A stretch of 64,000 nt of DNA, taken from positions 2,108,001 to 2,172,000 of the forward strand of contig NZ_CP096199.1 in NCBI RefSeq assembly GCF_023195835.1. The letters are read 5' to 3'. The stretch comes from Vibrio sinaloensis (GTDB lineage: Bacteria; Pseudomonadota; Gammaproteobacteria; Enterobacterales; Vibrionaceae). Below are positions 54,983 through 64,000 of this stretch, one piece after another. A program made the translations under genes and the position numbers. Position 1 is the stretch's first letter. Every line of letters starts with the position of its first letter. The notes beneath the pieces were generated by a model. It worked only from the letters and a program-made list of their open reading frames with translations, did not search any database and was not told the DNA's origin.

Positions 54983-56197
54983 ATGAATGGCGGACAAATA
55001 GGTAACGTAGATTTAGTAAAACAACTAAATAGTGCAGCAGTTTACAGACTGATCGACCAACAAGGTCCCATCTCACGGATCCAAGTCGCGGATGTCAGTC
55101 AACTGGCACCTGCCAGTGTTACAAAAATCACCCGCCAACTCCTCGAGCGCGGCCTAATTAAAGAGGTCGCGCAACAAGCATCAACCGGTGGCCGGCGCGC
55201 CATCTCGCTGACCACAGAAGTGGAGCCTTTCCACTCTGTCGCGATTCGTATCGGTCGTGACTACATCCAATTTAGCTTGTTCGACTTAGGTGGCAAACAA
55301 CTCGCAGAACACTACACCGAGTTTTTTTACACCACTCAAGAAGAGTTAATCGATGGTTTGCTGTCCCATCTCAAAGCCTTTATCCAAGCGAATCAAACCA
55401 TCATCAATCAGCTGATCGCCATTGGTATCTCGCTACCTGGTCTGGTTAACCCAGAAACCGGGGTGGTCGAATATATGCCAAACATTTCCATCGACAATCT
55501 CGAACTGTCAGACTTAATTCACAACACTTTCCACGTACAGTGCTTTGTGGGTAACGACGTTCGTGGTATGGCTCTCGCTGAGCATTACTTCGGCGCGAGT
55601 CAGGATTGCCAAGATTCGATTCTGGTCAGTGTCCACCGCGGTACCGGTGCGGGAATTATCGTCAATGGTCAGGTATTTCTTGGCTACAACCGAAACGTTG
55701 GCGAAATTGGTCATATTCAAATCGATCCTCTCGGCGAACAGTGTCAATGTGGCAACTTTGGCTGTTTAGAGACCGTCGCAGCAAACCCTGCCATTGTGGA
55801 GCGAGTCAACAAGTTGATTCAGCAAGGTTATGAATCTAGCCTGGCTGAACTTGATACCATCAATATTGGCGATGTATGTGAACACGCTAACTTAGGTGAT
55901 GAGCTGGCTAAGCAAAGTTTGGTGCGAGTCGGCAACCAATTGGGCAAAGCTATTGCCATTACCATTAACTTGTTTAACCCGCAGAAAATAGTCATCGCTG
56001 GTGACATTACTCAATGTGAAGAGATTCTGTTTCCTGCCATTCGCCGTAATGTTGAAAACCAATCATTGACTACTTTCCACAGCGGATTACCGATTGTGGC
56101 ATCTAAAATCGATAAGCAACCCACACTTGGCGCATTTGCCATGATCAAGCGTGCGATGTTAAACGGGGTTTTGTTACAAAAATTGTTAGAAGATTAA
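54983..56197 (+). CDS. nagC: NagC, ROK-family repressor of GlcNAc genes
   Basis: 404 residues (E. coli 406). N-terminal winged helix (about 20-70; GPISRIQVADVSQLAPASVTKITRQLLERGLIKE), then the ROK domain with VSVHRGTGAGIIVNGQVFLGYNRNVGEIGHIQI and the zinc site CQCGNFGCLET. GlcNAc-6-P is the inducer. It is coupled to nagA, so it likely controls its own operon and nagE through the region between them. Confidence 0.95.
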   Translation: MNGGQIGNVDLVKQLNSAAVYRLIDQQGPISRIQVADVSQLAPASVTKITRQLLERGLIKEVAQQASTGGRRAISLTTEVEPFHSVAIRIGRDYIQFSLFDLGGKQLAEHYTEFFYTTQEELIDGLLSHLKAFIQANQTIINQLIAIGISLPGLVNPETGVVEYMPNISIDNLELSDLIHNTFHVQCFVGNDVRGMALAEHYFGASQDCQDSILVSVHRGTGAGIIVNGQVFLGYNRNVGEIGHIQIDPLGEQCQCGNFGCLETVAANPAIVERVNKLIQQGYESSLAELDTINIGDVCEHANLGDELAKQSLVRVGNQLGKAIAITINLFNPQKIVIAGDITQCEEILFPAIRRNVENQSLTTFHSGLPIVASKIDKQPTLGAFAMIKRAMLNGVLLQKLLED

Positions 56198-56232
56198 TCT
56201 TCTGCACCAGTAAGTAACTAATTGAGTTAGAA

Positions 56233-56265
56233 TAACGGGCTACACTTATGTGGCCCGTTTTTTTT
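56233..56265 (+). terminator. nagAC terminator
   Basis: AACGGGC-TACA...TGTG-GCCCGTT, about eleven pairs with one wobble, loop CTTA, followed by eight T. Confidence 0.85.
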
Positions 56266-56284
56266 AGGACAAAACAGCACCAAT

Positions 56285-57871
56285 ATGGAACTTATCTTAA
56301 TTTCAGCGGCATTTATCGCAGGCTTTATTGCTCTAAAATGCAACCTTCCTCCCCTTGTCGGCTTCTTACTGGCCGGATTTGGTTTACATGCGTTTGGCTT
56401 CCAATCGAATGACACCATCATCACGTTAGCCGACCTCGGTGTCACTCTGCTTCTGTTCACTATCGGGTTAAAACTCGAGATAAAGACGCTTCTTTCAAAA
56501 GAGATCTGGGCTGGAGCAACCATTCACAACCTGTTGTCGACCGCGCTATTCGCGCTTGTCCTGCTTTGCTTTAAGTTTCTCGGTATTTCCTCTTTAGCGG
56601 CGATGTCGATTGACCAAATTTTGCTGCTTGGCTTCGCCCTCTCTTTCTCAAGTACCGTTTTTGCCGTCAAGTCTCTGCAGGAAAAAGGCGAAATGAACGC
56701 CACTTACGGTACCATCGCCATTGGCATACTGGTTATGCAGGACATCTTCGCGGTGGTGTTCCTCACTGCTTCGACAGGCAAACTGCCAGAATGGTACGCA
56801 ATAGCCCTGTTTGCTCTGCCATTGCTCAGACCCTTGTTTTACAAAATGCTCGACTGGGTAGGCCACGGTGAAATGCTGGTATTGCTTGGTATCTTTTTCG
56901 CGCTGGTTGCCGGTGCTGGTCTGTTTGAACTGGTCGGGATGAAACCAGATCTTGGGGCGCTTATCTTAGGCATGTTGTTGGCCGGGCATAAAAAAGCCTC
57001 AGAGCTGTCAAAATCGCTGTTCAACCTTAAAGAACTGTTTCTGGTCTGCTTCTTCCTTAATATCGGTCTGTCTGCAGAGCCGACGCTTTCCGGTTTAGCC
57101 CTAGCGCTACTGTTCTTATTACTGCTGCCACTCAAAGGGATTTTGTACTTTTTGGTGCTCAACACCTTTAAGTTCCGTGTTCGGACTTCATTACTGGCGT
57201 CATTGAGCCTGTTTAACTTTAGTGAATTTGGGCTTATCGTTGGCGGCCTTGCCTTCAAAATGGGTTGGATGAGCAGCGACATTATGGTTGCGTTAGCCAT
57301 TGCTGTTTCTATCTCTTTCATTTTGGCAGCGCCAATCAACCGTCACGGTCATGCACTGTATCAACGCTCGGGTCGTTGGCTTCGCGAACATGCAGCAGAA
57401 AAGCTCAATACCCGCGATCAGTTAATCAACCCTGGTCACGCCCAGGTGCTTATTCTGGGGATGGGTCGCATCGGTACAGGCGCATATGATGAGCTACGTA
57501 AACGCTACGGAAAAATCAGTTTAGGTATCGAGGTGCGCGATGATGCCGCCCACCAACACAAAGCTCATGGTCGCAACGTCATTGCCGGCGATGCCACTGA
57601 CCCGGACTTTTGGGAGCGTATCCTAGACACCGCTAACGTTAAACTGGTACTGCTGGCGATGCCTCACCACCAAGGAAATCAAATTGCGCTCGAGCAACTG
57701 AGGCGCAGAAACTTTCAAGGACAGATTGCGGCGATCGCAGAATATCCAGATCAGCTTGATGCGCTGATTGAAAATGGAGTCGATGCTGCCTTCAACATCT
57801 ATAATGAGGCAGGTAGCGGTTTCGCCCGCCATGTCTGTGAGCAGCTACAGCCCACCTTTAGCAAACAATAA
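56285..57871 (+). CDS. CPA2-type cation:proton antiporter with TrkA-N domain
   Basis: 528 residues. The Kef/YbaL-like membrane part has about twelve helices (1-360), with conserved DLGVTLLLFTIGLKL and QDIFAVVF, and is followed by a Rossmann NAD-binding domain (TrkA-N, from about 385; VLILGMGRIGTGAYDEL). Such proteins exchange K+ or Na+ for protons under nucleotide control; the ion is not readable from sequence. An 11-bp unit AGCAAACAATA is duplicated across the stop codon (57860-57881). Confidence 0.88.
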   Translation: MELILISAAFIAGFIALKCNLPPLVGFLLAGFGLHAFGFQSNDTIITLADLGVTLLLFTIGLKLEIKTLLSKEIWAGATIHNLLSTALFALVLLCFKFLGISSLAAMSIDQILLLGFALSFSSTVFAVKSLQEKGEMNATYGTIAIGILVMQDIFAVVFLTASTGKLPEWYAIALFALPLLRPLFYKMLDWVGHGEMLVLLGIFFALVAGAGLFELVGMKPDLGALILGMLLAGHKKASELSKSLFNLKELFLVCFFLNIGLSAEPTLSGLALALLFLLLLPLKGILYFLVLNTFKFRVRTSLLASLSLFNFSEFGLIVGGLAFKMGWMSSDIMVALAIAVSISFILAAPINRHGHALYQRSGRWLREHAAEKLNTRDQLINPGHAQVLILGMGRIGTGAYDELRKRYGKISLGIEVRDDAAHQHKAHGRNVIAGDATDPDFWERILDTANVKLVLLAMPHHQGNQIALEQLRRRNFQGQIAAIAEYPDQLDALIENGVDAAFNIYNEAGSGFARHVCEQLQPTFSKQ

Positions 57872-57890
57872 GCAAACAATAAGCAAAACT

Positions 57891-57912
57891 AAGGCAGCGC
57901 AAACGCTGCCTT
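57891..57912 (+). terminator. Terminator after the antiporter gene
   Basis: AAGGCAGCG-CAAA-CGCTGCCTT followed by ACTT; good stem, weak T run. Confidence 0.65.
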
Positions 57913-58028
57913 ACTTAAGTCTAGCGTACAAAAAACAACCGCAGTTAAAAACCATTCACCAAACAACATTAATAATTAGATGAAATTTAACACAAAGGCA
58001 CTTTGTTCACTTTTTTAATTAGTGGCGG

Positions 58029-58045
58029 TTGATTTTTTTAATCAA
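58029..58045. promoter_or_regulatory. TTGATT-N5-AATCAA inverted repeat upstream of asnB
   Basis: Perfect 6-bp arms around five T, 50 bp before the asnB start. Possible operator. It could also be a chance AT-rich palindrome. Confidence 0.3.
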
Positions 58046-58094
58046 AATGGCAAATTGAACTCAACAGATTAAATTTATTTTAAAGGGAAGTTGT

Positions 58095-59759
58095 ATGTGT
58101 TCGATTTTCGGTATTTTAGACATCAAAAGTGACGCAGAAGCGCTACGCCCAGTAGCGCTAGAAATGTCTAAAAAGCTTCGCCACCGTGGCCCAGACTGGT
58201 CTGGTATTTACTCTTCAGAGAAAGCAATCCTTGCTCACGAGCGTCTGGCGATCGTTGGCCTCAACAGCGGTGCTCAACCTCTTTACAGCCCTGATAAAAA
58301 ACACATCCTTGCAGTTAACGGCGAAATCTACAACCACAAAGAGATTCGTGCTCGTTACGAGGGCAAATACGACTTCCAAACGGATTCAGACTGTGAAGTG
58401 ATCCTAGCCCTATACCAAGATATGGGCGCAGATCTGCTTGAAGAGCTCAACGGCATCTTCGCTTTCGTTCTTTACGATGAAGAGAAGGACCAATACCTAG
58501 TCGGTCGTGACCACATCGGTATCATTCCACTTTACCAGGGCCATGATGAGCACGGTAACTACTACGTAGCTTCAGAAATGAAAGCACTGGTTCCTGTTTG
58601 TAAGACGGTCAGCGAGTTTCCACCGGGTAGTTACTACAGCTCAACAGATTCAGAGCCACAGCGTTACTACATTCGTGACTGGAACGAGTACGCTGCTGTT
58701 CAAGGCAATTCAACCAGCAAAGAAGAGCTGACTGAAGCGCTGGAAGCCGCCGTTAAACGCCAACTGATGACAGACGTTCCTTACGGTGTATTGCTTTCTG
58801 GTGGTCTGGACTCTTCTATCACGTCAGCAGTGGCTAAGCGCTTTGCGGCGATGCGTATCGAAGACGATGAGAAGTCAGAAGCCTGGTGGCCTCAACTGCA
58901 CTCATTTGCGGTTGGTCTGGAAGGCGCTCCCGATCTTAAAGCCGCTCGAGAAGTTGCCGAGCAGATCGGTACTGTCCATCATGAGATGACTTACACTATT
59001 CAAGAAGGTCTGGATGCCATTCGCGACGTTATTTACCACATTGAAACTTACGACGTCACCACGATTCGTGCCTCGACCCCTATGTTCCTAATGGGCCGCA
59101 AGATTAAGGCGATGGGTATCAAGATGGTACTCTCTGGCGAAGGTGCAGATGAGATTTTTGGTGGTTACCTATACTTCCACAAAGCGCCGAACGCAAAAGA
59201 GTTCCACGAAGAAACAGTGCGCAAGCTACTGGCACTCAACATGTTTGACTGTGCTCGTGCCAACAAATCTCTTGCTGCTTGGGGGGTTGAGGGTCGTGTA
59301 CCTTTCCTAGATAAAGAGTTTATCGATGTCGCAATGCGCCTCAACCCAGAGGACAAGATGTGTGGCAACGGTAAGATGGAAAAACATATCCTTCGTGAGT
59401 GTTTTGAGCATTACCTACCAGAATCTATCGCATGGCGTCAGAAAGAGCAGTTCTCGGACGGTGTTGGCTACAGCTGGATTGATACGCTAAAAGAAGTCGC
59501 TGAAGCGAAAGTGACAGATCAGCAAATGGAGACGGCAGCATACCGATTCCCGTACAACACCCCAACCACTAAAGAAGGCTACGCTTACCGTGAAATCTTC
59601 GAAGAGCTGTTCCCACTCCCATCAGCGGCTGAGTGTGTACCTGGTGGCCCATCAGTAGCCTGTTCTTCTGCTAAAGCAATTGAATGGGATGAGTCATTCA
59701 AGAACATGGCCGACCCATCAGGCCGCGCAGTTAAGAGCGTACACAACGACGCTTACTAA
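58095..59759 (+). CDS. asnB: Asparagine synthase B (glutamine-hydrolysing)
   Basis: 554 residues, E. coli length. N-terminal glutamine amidotransferase domain with Cys2 (MCSIFGI, after Met removal), then the synthetase domain with PP-loop VLLSGGLDSSITSAVA. It makes asparagine from aspartate, ATP and glutamine. RBS AAAGGGAAG lies before the ATG. It is monocistronic. Confidence 0.97.
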   Translation: MCSIFGILDIKSDAEALRPVALEMSKKLRHRGPDWSGIYSSEKAILAHERLAIVGLNSGAQPLYSPDKKHILAVNGEIYNHKEIRARYEGKYDFQTDSDCEVILALYQDMGADLLEELNGIFAFVLYDEEKDQYLVGRDHIGIIPLYQGHDEHGNYYVASEMKALVPVCKTVSEFPPGSYYSSTDSEPQRYYIRDWNEYAAVQGNSTSKEELTEALEAAVKRQLMTDVPYGVLLSGGLDSSITSAVAKRFAAMRIEDDEKSEAWWPQLHSFAVGLEGAPDLKAAREVAEQIGTVHHEMTYTIQEGLDAIRDVIYHIETYDVTTIRASTPMFLMGRKIKAMGIKMVLSGEGADEIFGGYLYFHKAPNAKEFHEETVRKLLALNMFDCARANKSLAAWGVEGRVPFLDKEFIDVAMRLNPEDKMCGNGKMEKHILRECFEHYLPESIAWRQKEQFSDGVGYSWIDTLKEVAEAKVTDQQMETAAYRFPYNTPTTKEGYAYREIFEELFPLPSAAECVPGGPSVACSSAKAIEWDESFKNMADPSGRAVKSVHNDAY

Positions 59760-59774
59760 GCAAAAGTTCGATAC

Positions 59775-59801
59775 AAAGGCACCGACTTCGGTGCCTTTTT
59801 T
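59775..59801 (+). terminator. asnB terminator
   Basis: AAAGGCACCGA-CT-TCGGTGCCTTT followed by T. Confidence 0.9.
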
Positions 59802-59996
59802 ATTGCAGTTTAAATACCAACACACCAAATCAGTGATGGCTGCAACCACTTAGAAAAGCCACCTCAGTTTTGCAAACTAAGTTTGTAGCACGAAGCCAGC
59901 CCTTCGAACACCCTACTTTTATTTATGTAAATCATAAACTTAAGCCCACAAAGGCCATTAAGCCTGATTTAGGTAGAGTTTGCAGATAATTAACCT

Positions 59997-60044
59997 AAGG
60001 AGTATATGTAGTTAAAAATTAAAATCTGTAATATGCAAAATTAG
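59997..60044 (+). promoter_or_regulatory. Leader of the peptide transporter with start-stop mini-ORFs
   Basis: AAGGAG (59997-60002) is correctly spaced before ATG TAG (60006-60011), a start codon followed immediately by stop. A second mini-frame, ATG CAA AAT TAG, follows at 60033-60044. The annotated transporter ATG at 60053 itself has no good ribosome binding site. Confidence 0.45.
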
Positions 60045-60052
60045 TAAAACTT

Positions 60053-61444
60053 ATGACAAACCAACATCGACAATTCTTCGGCCACCCACGCGGGCTGTTC
60101 CTCCTGTTTGGCACTGAGCTTTGGGAGCGCTTCTCTTACTATGCAATGCGCGCCATTCTTGTGCTTTATCTTACCGACACCACCCTCAATGGCGGTCTCG
60201 GCTGGTCCACCAAAGATGCCCTTGACCTCTACGGCATCTATACTGGGCTGGTTTATATAACCCCTATGATTGGTGGCTATCTGGCTGACAACTACCTTGG
60301 CCAACGTCGATCCATTTTGATCGGTGGTGCCCTAATGGCAGTCGGACAATTTACTTTGGCGCTGCCTGCCGACATGATTGGTATGAGCGTTACTCACAGT
60401 TTTTATCTTGGTCTGGCACTGCTAATCGTAGGTAACGGGCTATTCAAACCAAACATTTCAACTATGGTCGGTGACCTTTACCAAGAAGGTGATAACCGCC
60501 GAGACGGTGCGTTTACTATCTTCTACATGGGGATCAATATTGGTGCGCTACTGGCAGGTGTCATCTCTGGCTCGGTGACCAACGAACTCGGTTGGAAAGC
60601 GGGCTTTGTTGTTGCCGGGATCGGTATGCTCATTAGCCTTGTTATGCAGATGACACTGGCAAGATCTTGGCTTGGAGACATTGGTGTGGTTCCAGCGGCC
60701 ACGCGTGACCTTGAGAACAAGCAATCAGCTCAAAAACAGCCTCTTACTAAGCAAGAAGTTGATCGTCTGAAAGTTATCTTGGTTATGGGGCTGTTTGTCA
60801 TCGTTTTCTGGGCCGGTTTCGAACAAGCGGGCGGCCTGATGAACATCTACACGCAGCAGTACACCGACCGCATGATTGGCAACTTTGAAGTGCCAGCGGC
60901 CTGGTTCCAGTCATTGAACCCGTTCTTCATCATTACTCTGGCACCTGTACTCGCAGCGCTGTGGGTCAAACTTGGGCCTAAAGAGCCAAACTCTCCAGTT
61001 AAATTTGCCCTTGCTCTATTCTTCCTTGCGTTAGGCTTCCTATGTATGGTGGGCGCAGTTATGGAACAAGGCGGAGACACAGCAGTAAAAACCTCAATGT
61101 TGTGGCTCGTTGGCGCCTTCTTCTTCCACACGCTAGGCGAGCTATGCCTGTCGCCTATTGGTCTGTCACTGGTCACCAAACTCGCTCCGTTGCGTCTAGC
61201 GTCGCTGATGATGGGCGCTTGGTTTGGCTTCAACGCCATTGCTAACTACGTGGCGGGATTGATTGGCTCACACGTCGGCGAGCTGGGCGCAATGCCTATT
61301 TTCGGTGGTATTGCTATTGCGGCCACTGTATCAGGTGTGATTCTGCTTATGTTCTCAAATACATTAGTCCGTTGGATGCATGGTGCAGAAACCCCCATCA
61401 GTAATGCAGTACAAGTGGAACAACAGCAAGCTCAGGTTGCTTAA
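60053..61444 (+). CDS. Proton-dependent oligopeptide transporter (POT/PTR family, Dtp-like)
   Basis: 463 residues with about 14 membrane helices. POT signatures are GTELWERFSYYAMRAILVLYLTD (ExxERFxYY) and FTIFYMGINIGALLAG. It imports di- and tripeptides with protons. It resembles E. coli DtpA/DtpB in length (about 490), slightly short at the ends. GcvB in this window belongs to a regulator class that represses peptide transporters, but a link here is not shown. The start ATG lacks a clear ribosome binding site. Confidence 0.92.
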   Translation: MTNQHRQFFGHPRGLFLLFGTELWERFSYYAMRAILVLYLTDTTLNGGLGWSTKDALDLYGIYTGLVYITPMIGGYLADNYLGQRRSILIGGALMAVGQFTLALPADMIGMSVTHSFYLGLALLIVGNGLFKPNISTMVGDLYQEGDNRRDGAFTIFYMGINIGALLAGVISGSVTNELGWKAGFVVAGIGMLISLVMQMTLARSWLGDIGVVPAATRDLENKQSAQKQPLTKQEVDRLKVILVMGLFVIVFWAGFEQAGGLMNIYTQQYTDRMIGNFEVPAAWFQSLNPFFIITLAPVLAALWVKLGPKEPNSPVKFALALFFLALGFLCMVGAVMEQGGDTAVKTSMLWLVGAFFFHTLGELCLSPIGLSLVTKLAPLRLASLMMGAWFGFNAIANYVAGLIGSHVGELGAMPIFGGIAIAATVSGVILLMFSNTLVRWMHGAETPISNAVQVEQQQAQVA

Positions 61445-61460
61445 ACTCTAGTCTGTTATA

Positions 61461-61490
61461 AAAACGCCCGGCCAGTTGGCCAGGCGTTTT
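61461..61490. terminator. Bidirectional terminator between the peptide transporter and chitobiase
   Basis: AAAACGCC...GGCGTTTT outer stem with inner GGCCA/TGGCC and one mismatch; A and T runs on either side. Confidence 0.8.
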
Positions 61491-61513
61491 GGTCGTTAAC
61501 CTAATCAATGGAA

Positions 61514-64000
61514 TCAGTTCAGACTGGTCACTCGACTCACTCGCTCCCCCGTCGCCGAGACTGAGCGGACAAAAACTTCACCTTTCACCGCTGGGCGAGC
61601 GTCGTCCGCATATGGCAGCCAGTTTTCACCATCGAATGAGTATTGTAACTCAACTCCTGGGAACTGAACGTTCATGACTAGCTTGCCATCGGCGACTTTC
61701 GCACCCGGTACCGGTAAACGATATTCAATGCCTGACTTTTCAAGCTTAGCCAGTTCACGTTGACCAAGTACATTGGCAAAGCGGTTGTAGTCTTGGTTTA
61801 GCGCCGCTTTATCTACTAAGTTAGAGTTTTGCGAGTATTCAACACCCACTTTGTAGTCGTTTTCCCAATCAGCACGGTGCCATGCACGCTCAGCGGCTGC
61901 CAGTACGCGAGGGAATACCATGTACTCGTATTGCTCGTCGTTACGTACTGTCTCAGACCAAAGCTGTGCCGATAGACCGTAGAAAGGTTTCGCTTCGATT
62001 TCACCTTTACCGGTAAAGCCATTGCCATCACGATCTAATGACGTTTCGGCGTTCTGAGGCATGTTTTCAGGGGCAAAACCAAACATCTTACGCGTATCCG
62101 TTGCACGTGTTGCCCAGTAGTAACCACGCTCCTTGGGGTCAGCTTCGTAAGGCATATCCATATATACATAGTCTGGGTTCGACACAATTACGTCATACCC
62201 CTTCTGTGACCATTCGTACACCGACGATGTCCCGCCCCAGTAGAGTACGTCCCAGAAATTGACACGCGTGCTCTCTGTTGCAAACGCCTTTTCACCTTCG
62301 CTGTACTTCAAACCATCTTGCCAAGCTTGGAAGTTTGCAATGCCCTTCTCTGCCACAATCTTAGACACTTCTTCTGCGAAGTGGCTTGGTAGGTGAGCAA
62401 AGTCACTGACTGTACCATCCGTGATTAGTGTCTGACATTGTGGCGACTGTGCAAACGGCTTATCTTGTTTAGACAGATCAATCGTGCCTTTCCAGCTGAC
62501 TTTGTCTTGGGCGTTAACGTCTTGGAAACCTGCCGCAAGCTTGATGTTCTTCGCTTCATCACCACCGAAGTGCCATGTCGTTAGCGGTGCGCCCGCCTCG
62601 ATGTGCATTGCTGCTACTTCAGAAATCACTTTATCAACAAAGCGAGTCGACGACTCCATACATGGGTTGATAAAGCTTTGCTTGTTGTAGAACTGAACCG
62701 TCGTCACGTTAGATTGGTCCATTGGGTCCATCAAGCGGTACTCATTTGCTGCCGCTTCTTTGCCCTCTTCCATCAGACGATCGTAACGTGCTTCCATTGA
62801 AACCACAGCTGCACGAGCATGCGCTGGCATATCGATTTCTGGAATCACTTCGATGTTACGTGCTTTAGCGTATTTTAAAATGTCCACGTAGTCGGCTTTA
62901 CTGAAGTAGCCAGAGCCAAAGTTGTCTGTTGTTGGACCCGATCCAAGCTGAGGCAGTAAACAGCTTTTCTCTTCAACATCAAAACAACGCTTGGCACCGA
63001 CTTCAGTCAGCTCTGGTAGACCTGGGATTTCAATACGCCAACCTTCATCATCGGTAAGGTGAAGGTGCAATTTGTTCATCTTGTACGCGGCCATCTGGTC
63101 TAGCGTCGCAAGAATAGCGTCTTTAGAGTGGAAGTTGCGCGCCACATCCACCATCACACCGCGATAGTCAAAACGAGGCGCGTCTTTGATCGACAGTTGT
63201 GGTAGAGACTCCGCGTTTTGGCTATCTATCAGGCCAAAGATAGATTGTACTGCGTAGAAAGCACCTGCTTGGTCAAATGCTTTAATCGCAATACCATCGC
63301 CTTTGATGCTCATTTCGTAAGCACCAGATTTTGCGAGTTCCCCTGTGAAGTCTGCTGGAACAAGGGCGATGCTTACAGCAAGCTCACCCGCAACATCCAC
63401 ACCTACCACTTCGCCACGTGCTTGAATCGCTGCAAATTGTGCCGCATCAAACGCCTCTGCCGGCAAGGCAATACCACCAGCGATGTTCACTTTACCCTCA
63501 CCCGCCTCAATAAACATTGGTGTAGGAAGTAAGGTGGTTGATACATCCTGTTTTGTTAGGTCTTGGTTTTTCTCGAAGCGAGACACTGCGCTCGCAAATA
63601 CGTTGTTGTCATCTGGGGTACGCTTTAGGTTATTTCCCTCAAGGCCGGTGACGAAAGAAGCAACGTCTTCTGTATTAAGAGATGCAATCATCTTAGGCTC
63701 TGCGTTCGGCGCAGTCACAAAAGCGCCTGGCATGAAATCGGTTTCAAACAGCGTCCAGTACTCTCCAACCATAGGCAGGACAACTTCCTCGCCCGCAGCA
63801 AAACCTTCAAACTTGTCGGTGGGTTCCAACTTATGTAGGTCACCGGTTACTCGAGAAATTTTGAACTGATCATTGTCGACGTCCAAAATCAAACGAATGC
63901 TGTGGAAGTAGATCGCCCAATCTTTCGAGTCAATGGCTTCTCCTTGATTGACTAAGGTCATGTTGACCTGATTACAAGATGCCCACTCAGCGCCCAACTC
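61514..64000 (-). CDS. chb: Chitobiase, GH20 beta-N-acetylhexosaminidase (5' end cut by window edge)
   Basis: At least 828 residues. The true start and lipoprotein-type signal lie beyond 64000, and the frame is open to the edge, so the first visible ATG is internal. N-terminal CHB_HEX carbohydrate-binding domain (MTLVNQGEAIDSKDWAIYFHSIR), GH20 domain with catalytic Asp-Glu in WHFGGDEAKN, and a C-terminal immunoglobulin-like domain ending EVFVRSVSATGERVSR. It closely resembles the 883-residue V. harveyi chitobiase, which cleaves chitobiose to GlcNAc, feeding NagE. Confidence 0.96.
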   Translation of the reverse strand, partial: ELGAEWASCNQVNMTLVNQGEAIDSKDWAIYFHSIRLILDVDNDQFKISRVTGDLHKLEPTDKFEGFAAGEEVVLPMVGEYWTLFETDFMPGAFVTAPNAEPKMIASLNTEDVASFVTGLEGNNLKRTPDDNNVFASAVSRFEKNQDLTKQDVSTTLLPTPMFIEAGEGKVNIAGGIALPAEAFDAAQFAAIQARGEVVGVDVAGELAVSIALVPADFTGELAKSGAYEMSIKGDGIAIKAFDQAGAFYAVQSIFGLIDSQNAESLPQLSIKDAPRFDYRGVMVDVARNFHSKDAILATLDQMAAYKMNKLHLHLTDDEGWRIEIPGLPELTEVGAKRCFDVEEKSCLLPQLGSGPTTDNFGSGYFSKADYVDILKYAKARNIEVIPEIDMPAHARAAVVSMEARYDRLMEEGKEAAANEYRLMDPMDQSNVTTVQFYNKQSFINPCMESSTRFVDKVISEVAAMHIEAGAPLTTWHFGGDEAKNIKLAAGFQDVNAQDKVSWKGTIDLSKQDKPFAQSPQCQTLITDGTVSDFAHLPSHFAEEVSKIVAEKGIANFQAWQDGLKYSEGEKAFATESTRVNFWDVLYWGGTSSVYEWSQKGYDVIVSNPDYVYMDMPYEADPKERGYYWATRATDTRKMFGFAPENMPQNAETSLDRDGNGFTGKGEIEAKPFYGLSAQLWSETVRNDEQYEYMVFPRVLAAAERAWHRADWENDYKVGVEYSQNSNLVDKAALNQDYNRFANVLGQRELAKLEKSGIEYRLPVPGAKVADGKLVMNVQFPGVELQYSFDGENWLPYADDARPAVKGEVFVRSVSATGERVSRVTSLN

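Noticed and set aside
61514..63997. Chitobiase starting at the ATG at 63997
   Set aside because: The frame is open to the edge and the family has about 55 more residues, including the export signal, upstream.
1..64000. tRNA, rRNA, transposase, integrase or prophage genes
   Set aside because: Nothing with the conserved features of these was seen; all large genes are assigned to chromosomal core families.

Overview
The window looks like a stretch of the main chromosome of a Vibrio (Gammaproteobacteria, Vibrionaceae). Three things point there: the sodium-type flagellar stator pomA/pomB; a chitobiase that closely resembles the enzyme known from Vibrio harveyi; and many short families typical of vibrios (DUF2956, DUF2897, DUF3549, DUF3301, DUF2788). 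Base composition is even. I see no insertion sequence, prophage, integron, CRISPR array, tRNA or rRNA. The content is mostly conserved core genes, and the less ordinary material is in regulators, non-coding RNAs and repeats.

Layout. 1-4.8 kb: nitrite ammonification, with nrfA divergent from nrfBCD(E) and a textbook NarP/NarL-type palindrome between them, then a TPR protein of the NrfG kind. 4.8-9.5 kb: small DUF proteins, yffB-dapE-M15 peptidase, a zinc-ribbon protein and syd. 9.6-16.8 kb: queF, two consecutive GGDEF-type proteins with altered signature motifs, ppnN and xni. 16.8-20.5 kb: a 16-copy heptamer array, then gcvA-hydrolase-ygdD-rlmM on the minus strand and the divergent sRNA GcvB. 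20.5-27.1 kb: thiI, pomAB (with a sigma-28-like promoter) and xseB-ispA-dxs. 27.2-31.2 kb: truC-yqcC, DUF3549-DUF3301, a GNAT acetyltransferase, the CsrB-type sRNA and a small coiled-coil protein. 31.3-42.8 kb: a TCA-cycle block, sdhCDAB-sucAB-sucCD on the minus strand and gltA divergent, with a second heptamer array behind gltA. 42.8-51.5 kb: ybgI, DUF1853, seqA-pgm, ybfF, DUF2788, fldA, a hotdog protein, fur and glnS. 51.8-56.2 kb: GlcNAc use, nagE divergent from nagAC. 56.3-64 kb: a CPA2 antiporter, asnB, a POT peptide transporter and the chitobiase, whose 5' end is cut by the window edge.

How the genes work together. The nrf block is anaerobic electron transport with nitrite. The sdh/suc/gltA block is the oxidative TCA cycle and has an ArcA-like repeat in front of sdhC. 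The GlcNAc uptake and catabolic genes and the chitobiase are parts of chitin use. GcvB (amino-acid uptake control) and CsrB (CsrA sequestration) are two global RNA regulators found next to the same neighbours as in E. coli. I did not find an obviously new multi-gene system. The best leads are: two related 7-bp tandem arrays, each placed between a stop codon and a terminator; the tandem pair of non-canonical GGDEF proteins; a promoter that appears to overlap the ppnN terminator and drive xni; and a start-stop mini-ORF in the leader of the peptide transporter.
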